Below are positions 25,298 through 31,463 of a stretch of 38,133 nucleotides of DNA, in pieces. Numbering within the stretch: the first letter of the stretch is position 1; the number at the start of each line of letters is the position of its first letter. The DNA is taken from positions 1 to 38,133 of the forward strand of contig CAYMTR010000031.1 in the NCBI GenBank assembly GCA_964393405.1. Direction: 5' to 3'. The notes beneath the pieces are model-generated. The model was not told where the DNA came from. It was given only the letters and a program-made list of their open reading frames with translations, and did not search any database. This DNA is from CAYMTR01 sp964393405. GTDB lineage: Bacteria > Bacteroidota > Bacteroidia > Bacteroidales > Prolixibacteraceae. The position numbers were made by a program, and so were the translations under genes.

Positions 25298-26436
25298 CTT
25301 ATTCCCAATTTATCTCCAATTATCTGAACAAAACGTTTTGCCACCAAGCGATAGTCAAAATTCTCAACTACCCTTTCACGACCGGCTTTGCCCATTTTAT
25401 CGCGAAGTTCAGCATCTCTCATTAATACCAATAAGAACCTGGAAATTTCATAAATGCTTGCGCGGTAATCTACTATTCGAGGGGTGTTAAAAACAACCTT
25501 GAGTTCATTTTCATAACCTGACTCTTTGCCAAGTATTACATCATTCACAACATTCATTTTAGCAATATTTGCCAGAAATGCTGTTTCGCCATGAATTAAA
25601 GTATCTAACATCCCCATGGCTTTTATACTTATTACAGGTTTTCCACATGCTCCTGCTTCCACTTGTGGCATTCCAAAACCTTCAAGCCTCGAAGGTGCTG
25701 CATAAATATCGCATGCACCCATCAAATAAGGCATAAAATTACGAGATATAGTATTAGTTTCGTACGTAACATTTTTATCAATTCCAAGGTTAACGGCCAT
25801 TTCCAAATCAATAAGGTTTTGAACTTTAGTACGGGGTTGTGGCCAAACTTTGCAAACATATTTCCAATCAGGTGCTTTAGAATCGATTATAGAAAGTGCC
25901 TGCATTACCTCTTGGGCTCCTTTTGAAGCAGCATCTCCTCCAACGGTAAGTATCATTAACTGATCGGGCGAAATCCCCAAGGCTTCGCGAACGGCAAGAA
26001 TTTTAGGATCACTCTTGCTGAAAGGTATAAACGAATCGGTATTACAGCCTACAGGTAACACTTCAATATTATCAGCTTTTATTCCATCACGTACATACAT
26101 CTCCTTAACCCAGTTTGAAGTTACTAGAATCAGGGGGAGCTCATTTAATATTTCTTGATAATTAGCAATATAACCATCCGCCACCAACCATGGAACCGGT
26201 TGTATTCCGTAACGTTGAGGATGCAGTATCAATTGAGGCGAATGACCCCAGTAACCAACACCAACTACAACATCAGGCTTAAACCAGCGATAATACCATT
26301 CTTTCTCCTGAGCAGATTCGAAATGAACAGCATGGGCTTCAACTCCCATTTCCAGAAGTCCCTTGTATAAAAGATCACCTTGGGTTGCAAGCCCTCCAGG
26401 TGAAGGAGGGTAATCATATAATACTAATACTTTCAT
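25294..26436 (-). CDS. Family 4 glycosyltransferase
   Basis: 380 residues, GT-B fold. The N-terminal glycine-rich loop is PPSPGGLATQGDLLYKGL (acceptor side). The C-terminal half holds MILTVGGDAASKGAQEVMQAL and the donor-binding E-x7-E motif in LEGFGMPQVEAGACGKPVI (Glu252 and Glu260). No membrane segment. GT4 enzymes include sucrose and sucrose-phosphate synthases, MshA/BshA and many lipid or cell-wall transferases, so family alone does not fix the product. The gene sits 12 bases after a PIG-L deacetylase and overlaps the hydrolase, forming a three-gene operon. The deacetylase plus GT4 pair recalls the MshA/MshB and BshA/BshB thiol pathways, but no ligase gene is present. Confidence 0.85.
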   Translation of the reverse strand: MKVLVLYDYPPSPGGLATQGDLLYKGLLEMGVEAHAVHFESAQEKEWYYRWFKPDVVVGVGYWGHSPQLILHPQRYGIQPVPWLVADGYIANYQEILNELPLILVTSNWVKEMYVRDGIKADNIEVLPVGCNTDSFIPFSKSDPKILAVREALGISPDQLMILTVGGDAASKGAQEVMQALSIIDSKAPDWKYVCKVWPQPRTKVQNLIDLEMAVNLGIDKNVTYETNTISRNFMPYLMGACDIYAAPSRLEGFGMPQVEAGACGKPVISIKAMGMLDTLIHGETAFLANIAKMNVVNDVILGKESGYENELKVVFNTPRIVDYRASIYEISRFLLVLMRDAELRDKMGKAGRERVVENFDYRLVAKRFVQIIGDKLGIR

Positions 26437-26448
26437 TGTTATAATTTA

Positions 26449-27048
26449 TTAGAAATTTATTTGCCAGAAGGTTTCTTCTTTTGGAGTAGTTTTTGCTTCC
26501 CAGCTATTTTTCTTAAAACCATATAATTTTGTAATAATGCGATATTTTTTAAGCCATATATGCCAGGTCAGCTTCATGAAAATATGAGCATTCTTGATAT
26601 TTCGGGGATAATAATGTCTATTACCATCCTCATAAGCAAATGTCCATAGTTCTTTGGCAGATATCTTCGCATTTTTCCAAAGCTCTATTACAGAAATGCT
26701 AATCTCTTCATGCCTAAGATGTTTCGTATATTCTCCAGTTGTATTATGAGTAATTATTAAGTCATAAGGTATTGAAGGCAATAATTCAAGTATCGCATGT
26801 TCAACTTTATTTTTTTTCAAAGGCACCTGATCCGGTCCATCGTCAAGGTCTCCCATTATGCCAACAGACTTAAGAGCTATATTTGCGTTGTAAAATTTCT
26901 TTGCCCGTTCAGCATCGCTTCCCCTGCAAAGACAAACAACAATACACTTCCAATTTGAATGGCTTAACATTGTACCTCCTGCCCACAAAGTTTCATCATC
27001 GGGATGCGCAACAATCAGGGCAACTAACTTTAACTTTTCATCTTTCAC
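26449..27048 (-). CDS. PIG-L (LmbE-like) deacetylase
   Basis: 199 residues. The start is GTG at 27046-27048; no in-frame ATG precedes the fold. The zinc-binding motif AHPDDE (His15, Asp17, Asp18) follows the first strand (LVALIVAHPDDETLWAGG), and the third ligand is probably in THNTTGEYTKHLRHEEIS. PIG-L enzymes remove acetyl groups from N-acetylglucosamine-type sugars. First gene of the GT4/GH100 operon. A perfect 10-bp palindrome, ACTGATCAGT (27047-27056), overlaps the start codon and could be an operator or simply chance. I found no copy of the shared stress motif upstream, so this operon is probably controlled separately. Confidence 0.86.
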   Translation of the reverse strand: MKDEKLKLVALIVAHPDDETLWAGGTMLSHSNWKCIVVCLCRGSDAERAKKFYNANIALKSVGIMGDLDDGPDQVPLKKNKVEHAILELLPSIPYDLIITHNTTGEYTKHLRHEEISISVIELWKNAKISAKELWTFAYEDGNRHYYPRNIKNAHIFMKLTWHIWLKKYRIITKLYGFKKNSWEAKTTPKEETFWQINF

Positions 27049-27205
27049 TGATCAGTATTTATTAACTAATCTTTTTAAAATACATTTTGTATTTATTGAA
27101 TATCTGACATTTAATTAGTCTTCATTATTTCTGTTTTTCCCAATTACTAGATTGGTCATGAACTTAAAACACTAATTCAAAACCTGAAAAAAAATACTTT
27201 TTGAT

Positions 27206-28312
27206 TTACTTAAGTTTTAATGAAATCTTTTTTAATAATGGTTTTATTGTTATCATAGGAGGCATAGTATCGCCTAACAAGAGTCCCCAAGGCTTTAATG
27301 GTTCAACATTATCGAAGATTAACTTTACAATTGCCAGAAGTGGTATTGAAAGGAACATACCTGTTATCCCCCAAAGTGCATTTCCTGCAATTACAGCAAT
27401 AATTGAAGCAAGTGCGTTGATTTTGACTTTTGAAGATACTATTTTTGGTACTACATAGTAATTGTCGATGAGCTGGATAATATTGTAGATTATAAAGACA
27501 TAAACTACATACCAACTATTATCTTTAGTTACAAGCGTAACAATCATGGGCATTGCAACTGCAACGATACCTCCAAGATAAGGTATCAGATTGAGTAAAG
27601 CACCAAGAATACCTAAGAGGATAGCGTAATCGACACCAAGAATTAAAAGAGCTAAAATTTCAAGTACAGCTATTATAATTACTTCGATCAATAGACCTGA
27701 TAGATATTTCTGAACTACATTTTTAGTTTGCGTAATTATTGAATTTACTTTCGTTAAGTTATCTGAGCCAAACAATTTTCGAATAAAATCGATTAATAAA
27801 GGTTGGTAAAACAGCATCAGAAAAATATAAACAGGTATTAAGAAAATAATTATCAAACTATTGCCAACTATAACCAATGACTTGCCAATAGCAGCTTTAC
27901 TGGAATTAAGAATATCAACTTGGGTTTTGGAAATCCAGTCATAAATTCGTTGTGGCTTGATATCTAAATACTCAGAAGCTGCTGAAATAGTATTATTTAG
28001 AATTGCAGTAAATTTTTCAACAAGTTCCGGCCATGATTCACTAAAATGAGTTACTTGCGAAACAATTAAAATTCCAAACGCTGCCATAACAATGATTGTG
28101 AGCAATAGCGTAAAGAAAATAGCAATAACCCTATTGATCTTGAACTTCACGAAAAAGTTTACAACAGGATGAAGAAGAATGGCAATAATCATTGCAAAAA
28201 CAATAGGAACAATAATGCTTTTTGCAATATATAAAATTGCAAAAAGGGCCAAAATACCTAAGAGGTAAAGTGAGGCCTTCATGAAAAATGGAATTTTCTT
28301 TATCTGTTCCAT
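27206..28312 (-). CDS. AI-2E family transporter
   Basis: 368 residues with about eight membrane segments. It starts KKIPFFMKASLYLLGILALF, has the typical VPIVFAMIIAILLHPVVNFF, a large extracytoplasmic loop near 90-150, then GVDYAILLGILGALLNLIPYLGG, and ends IDNYYVVPKIVSSKVKINAL with GNALWGITGMFLSIPLLAIVKL. This matches the AI-2E (formerly UPF0118/PerM) family, whose members export AI-2 or act as Na+/H+ antiporters. The actual substrate is unknown here. It follows a small two-TM protein gene by 23 bases and is probably expressed from that gene's promoter (site B). Confidence 0.9.
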   Translation of the reverse strand: MEQIKKIPFFMKASLYLLGILALFAILYIAKSIIVPIVFAMIIAILLHPVVNFFVKFKINRVIAIFFTLLLTIIVMAAFGILIVSQVTHFSESWPELVEKFTAILNNTISAASEYLDIKPQRIYDWISKTQVDILNSSKAAIGKSLVIVGNSLIIIFLIPVYIFLMLFYQPLLIDFIRKLFGSDNLTKVNSIITQTKNVVQKYLSGLLIEVIIIAVLEILALLILGVDYAILLGILGALLNLIPYLGGIVAVAMPMIVTLVTKDNSWYVVYVFIIYNIIQLIDNYYVVPKIVSSKVKINALASIIAVIAGNALWGITGMFLSIPLLAIVKLIFDNVEPLKPWGLLLGDTMPPMITIKPLLKKISLKLK

Positions 28313-28335
28313 GAATTTTTAGGAATACGAATTAT

Positions 28336-28554
28336 TTATACTTTACTTTTTTTAGTAGCCTGCCATAATACAACTCCACCTATTACTAAAACGGCAATAC
28401 CAATAACGGGTGACCAATTTAATTCGTGAGGTTTTTCTGTAGTTATTTCGACCACACCTAAATCAACAACTTTCTCTTTACTGAAATACTTGAAAGAAGT
28501 GAAGATTGTCAATACTAAACCAATAATAATAAGAATGATACCTGTTGCCTTCAT
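28336..28554 (-). CDS. Small two-TM membrane protein upstream of the AI-2E transporter
   Basis: 72 residues: a first membrane helix (GIILIIIGLVLTIFTSFKYF), a short outside segment containing KEKVVDLGVVEITTEKPHEL, a second helix (PVIGIAVLVIGGVVLWQAT) and a basic end KKSKV. It resembles small DUF3185-type membrane proteins, but I am not certain of the family. It is the first gene of a two-gene unit with the AI-2E transporter. The perfect promoter motif site B lies 40 bases upstream of the ATG, matching the layout of the lmo0937-like gene, so it is probably stress-induced. Confidence 0.75.
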   Translation of the reverse strand: MKATGIILIIIGLVLTIFTSFKYFSKEKVVDLGVVEITTEKPHELNWSPVIGIAVLVIGGVVLWQATKKSKV

Positions 28555-28594
28555 AATATATAATTTAAATTAGACATTAAATAATGAATAACAT

Positions 28595-28633
28595 TCAAAG
28601 GTGACAACATCCATTTTATTGAGTGTTACACAA
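28595..28633 (-). promoter_or_regulatory. Shared stress promoter motif, site B (perfect)
   Basis: TTGTGTAACACT (28633-28622), 18 bases, CACCTTTGA (28603-28595) on the minus strand, 40 bases before the ATG at 28554. Both boxes are identical to site A, while the 18-base spacers differ, so this is conservation of function rather than a recent copy. Confidence 0.65.
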
Positions 28634-28673
28634 CTTTATAATTTATTTTCATTTTTCACACTTTGTCAATTAA

Positions 28674-28704
28674 AAAAGAGCCTTGTTATTAACAAAGCTC
28701 TTTT
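28674..28704 (-). terminator. Rho-independent terminator after the lipocalin-like gene
   Basis: AAAAGAGC-c-TTGTT-att-AACAA-a-GCTCTTTT: a 13-bp stem with one mismatch and a 3-base loop, with A/T runs on both sides, so it can work in either direction. It lies 25 bases downstream of the stop at 28730 and isolates that gene from the promoter at 28595-28633. Confidence 0.85.
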
Positions 28705-28729
28705 ATTCTATTACATTAATGCTGATGTA

Positions 28730-29209
28730 TTATTGATTTATAAAATGCAACTCTAGGGTTTCATCAGAATTTTCAAGCCACATTTCATCTTCTGTCAATC
28801 GCAATATTTTAAACACTCCATCTGCATTATCGTTGTCGAAGTTGAAAGTTATTTTCTCTTCTTTGCTAACGAATGCCCAGGTACCATCAGTAACAAATTC
28901 AAAAACCACACCAAATACTTTATAATTTGCGGTAAGGTTTGCATCACCTTCTTTGGTGAGTGAGAGCTCGTACTTAGAATAATCGGAGGTGACATCTTTG
29001 TCATTTTCAAGAGCTTCTCCTATTTTCCAATTATTTGATACACGTTCTGTTGTTGAACGAAAGTCCAATAGCGGACCATCAGGATATTTCATACATGAAG
29101 TAAATGTCAGTATTGTAAAAAACCCAACGAATATTAATGTCTTGATTTTACCTTTTTGCTTGTTCCTGTTCCCCGAAACAAGAAAGCTTTTAGTTGTAGA
29201 ATTAATCAT
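28730..29209 (-). CDS. Lipocalin-like lipoprotein
   Basis: 159 residues. The N-terminus is long and basic (KSFLVSGNRNKQKGKIK), then a hydrophobic stretch ends in ILTFTSC, with Cys39 as lipidation site. The mature part (SNNWKIGEALENDKDVTSDY, YELSLTKEGDANLTANYKVF, GTWAFVSKEEKITFNFD, FKILRLTEDEMWLENSDETL) has the 'W-x-x ... G-x-W ... I-x-F-x ... E-M-W-L' pattern of Bacteroidota lipocalin-like lipoproteins. These small beta barrels probably bind a hydrophobic ligand. It is a single gene bounded by a terminator downstream, and promoter site C lies 36 bases upstream. Confidence 0.72.
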   Translation of the reverse strand: MINSTTKSFLVSGNRNKQKGKIKTLIFVGFFTILTFTSCMKYPDGPLLDFRSTTERVSNNWKIGEALENDKDVTSDYSKYELSLTKEGDANLTANYKVFGVVFEFVTDGTWAFVSKEEKITFNFDNDNADGVFKILRLTEDEMWLENSDETLELHFINQ

Positions 29210-29245
29210 TTTATTTGTTTTAAACTGTAACAGTATTATTACACA

Positions 29246-29284
29246 TCAAAGGTGGATATCTTTTTTATCATAAGCATTATATAA
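29246..29284 (-). promoter_or_regulatory. Shared stress promoter motif, site C
   Basis: TTATATAATGCT, 18 bases, CACCTTTGA on the minus strand, 36 bases before the ATG at 29209. The downstream box is identical to sites A and B and extends further (ATCCACCTTTGAT). The upstream box matches at only 8 of 12 and lacks the GTAAC core. Confidence 0.45.
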
Positions 29285-29324
29285 CTTTATATAATATTTA
29301 CATGATTCACGCTATTTACATATG

Positions 29325-29362
29325 AAAAGACCGTCTTAAAATTTTACTCTCAAAACGATCTT
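29325..29362 (-). terminator. Terminator after the first OmpA-type gene
   Basis: On the minus strand AAGATCG ... CGGTCTT form a 7-bp stem (one G-U pair) enclosing TTTTGAGAGTAAAA, followed by TTTTC. It is 46 bases beyond the stop at 29409. The sequence is closely related to the hairpin at 34277-34316 after the other OmpA-type gene. Confidence 0.65.
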
Positions 29363-29408
29363 CACATATCAGGACTTAAAAAAATCAGCAGTTTTGAATC
29401 TCCAAATT

Positions 29409-31457
29409 TTATTTTGGAATAACATCAATGATCACAGTTCTGTTGTAAAACCGCTCTTCAGGAAGATTATTCTCAAAAGGAGCCAGCTTCTCGTCTTCCC
29501 CGAATCCATAAACATTAAACTTTACATCATTCCGACCAGCATTGGCAAGTGCACCTTGAATGATACTCTTTACCTCATTGGCACGGGCTAATGATAGATC
29601 CATGTTTATTTCTTCAGTCCCGATTATATCTGTATGGCCATGTATAATAACTGTTCCATTTTTTGGAATTTTGGGAGTAACAAATTCCTTAAGGTACTTA
29701 TCGTAAACTCTGATTGCATCAGATTCACCAAATTCAAATACCAGACTGAATCTCATTCCTTCCTCACTTTCCGATGGTTTCCAAAGGACCATAAGTACAT
29801 TAGCTTCTTTAATTACTTTTTTACCGTTTATTGTTTGACCGATCATTTTCACTTTGTAATCGCCCTTAGGATTTGATCCCATAATAGATTTTCCGGGTAT
29901 ATTGACAGTCTCCCGAAAATACGGACCAAAATTTTGTATATTTCCTTTATCATCTTTTATTTCAAGCGACCATGAAGTGAAAGCTTCCTTTGCTCCATCA
30001 ACATTAAATGAAACATAACTATCGATAGGCGCTGTCTGTAAGTCAACAATTTCAACAGTTCTAAGAGGAGCATTTTTACCACTCTGGAACTCCATCATTA
30101 AAGCCGGGGTATCGCTCCAGATTGAAACTCGGTTATCCTCTTCACGAAGAAGATCCAACTCTTTTGTTCCACCTGGCTGTTCTGAAGGAACCCTTGGATT
30201 GATAAGGCCTTCGGTTGTAATTCTTGAAGCTCCAATACCAAATACATCGACAAGATATTTTTTTACTGATTCAGCCATAGCCAAACCAACGGGAATACCT
30301 TCTGACGTAGATCCGGATAACCTGACATTTGCAGATGGGTTTTTCGCCATGCGGTCGCCAAGTATATTCAGAACATTATAGTATACGATCATTTGCCTGT
30401 CAGAACGACCAGACAATTTCTTAGGTTTAAAAACCTCAAGCTGGTCTTCTTTAAAATCAGCTACTTGATTTTTCCTAAGCAAGACATAACGGTCAGAAAT
30501 CTCTGTTGATCCCATATCGAAAAACACAAAATTTGTTACAGGGAATGACTCCCTGACTCTACGAACATCTGTTATATTTCCTGGAGAAACAACAGTAAAT
30601 TTAACTTTAGTCTCTACTGCTTCTACTTTAACAGGATTTGAAGAAATTTTCTTTTCACTTAAAATTTCTTCTCCTCTTCCGAATTTTATAATAGCCCCTG
30701 CCCTTACAGTTGAAACACTCCAGGTTTCAATTGAACGTGGGTGCTGACCTAAATAAGGATGATAAGATACAAATGGGGACAAAAATGTCTGTACTTTATT
30801 TCGGGATGTAGAAAGAGGAATATCAAAACCAGCTCCTATTTGCATAGAGAAAATCATGTTGTTCATATTGCTCATATAGCCTTCAACATCAGGAGTTGGC
30901 AACTGATTCGGAAAATCAGGATTGAGACCTAACTTGTAAGTAAATGTTTCCTCGAAATTAAAAGCCAACCTTGGACCTGCAAATAGATAAAAAGCTGATT
31001 TGAAAGGAGCAAAACGCAAACTAGGTTCAATAGTAATATAACTTAAATCGGATGTAAGGTCGGCAGGGCAATTACAAGGAGAAGCTATCTGATTGAAAGC
31101 ACCCTGGCGATTGTCATAACCTGCCTGTAGCATTATACCCAACATTGAAGAAGCGGGGTGAAACTCCCAATGAGGAGCTATAAACAAACCTAAGCCACTA
31201 CCTTTGTGAAAGACCACAGGTGGAGTGAACGATGTACTTAATTCGTGAGTTGAGCCGGTATACATATTGTAATTAACTCCGGCAGCAAGTCCAAATTTCC
31301 ATGAAGCCTTAGTAAAAAGCTCATCTTGTGAAAATGTTGTTACGGAAAACCCAAACAAAAGCAATGCAAACAATGTCAGACTTTTTATTGGTAACCGGTA
31401 AGGGGACCACGCTATGCGCGATCCCTTTTTATTGTTTATAATATCATTCATTTTCAT
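29409..31457 (-). CDS. Barrel protein with two OmpA-like domains, copy 1
   Basis: 682 residues. After an extended signal peptide (SLTLFALLLFGFSVTTFSQ) comes a beta-barrel domain (about 50-260) with the segment SPCNCPADLTSDLSYITIEP (Cys128, Cys130). Next is a first OmpA-like domain (about 308-448: FVFFDMGSTEISDRYVLL, ANVRLSGSTSEG, AESVKKYLVDVFGIGASRI, EEDNRVSI), an Ig-like linker (about 470-560), and a canonical C-terminal OmpA domain (about 568-682: FEFGES, IIHGHTDIIG, LSLARANEV, RFYNRTVIIDVIPK) with Asp610 and Arg625 for binding diaminopimelate. It anchors the outer membrane to peptidoglycan. It starts 6 bases after the DUF3494 lipoprotein gene and is almost certainly co-translated with it. 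It is a close paralogue of the gene at 34362-36341. Confidence 0.88.
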   Translation of the reverse strand: MKMNDIINNKKGSRIAWSPYRLPIKSLTLFALLLFGFSVTTFSQDELFTKASWKFGLAAGVNYNMYTGSTHELSTSFTPPVVFHKGSGLGLFIAPHWEFHPASSMLGIMLQAGYDNRQGAFNQIASPCNCPADLTSDLSYITIEPSLRFAPFKSAFYLFAGPRLAFNFEETFTYKLGLNPDFPNQLPTPDVEGYMSNMNNMIFSMQIGAGFDIPLSTSRNKVQTFLSPFVSYHPYLGQHPRSIETWSVSTVRAGAIIKFGRGEEILSEKKISSNPVKVEAVETKVKFTVVSPGNITDVRRVRESFPVTNFVFFDMGSTEISDRYVLLRKNQVADFKEDQLEVFKPKKLSGRSDRQMIVYYNVLNILGDRMAKNPSANVRLSGSTSEGIPVGLAMAESVKKYLVDVFGIGASRITTEGLINPRVPSEQPGGTKELDLLREEDNRVSIWSDTPALMMEFQSGKNAPLRTVEIVDLQTAPIDSYVSFNVDGAKEAFTSWSLEIKDDKGNIQNFGPYFRETVNIPGKSIMGSNPKGDYKVKMIGQTINGKKVIKEANVLMVLWKPSESEEGMRFSLVFEFGESDAIRVYDKYLKEFVTPKIPKNGTVIIHGHTDIIGTEEINMDLSLARANEVKSIIQGALANAGRNDVKFNVYGFGEDEKLAPFENNLPEERFYNRTVIIDVIPK

Positions 31458-31463
31458 ATTTTT

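Noticed and set aside
27140..27155. Inverted repeat CCAAT ... ATTGG after the AI-2E gene
   Set aside because: Five base pairs with no T-tract; too weak to call.
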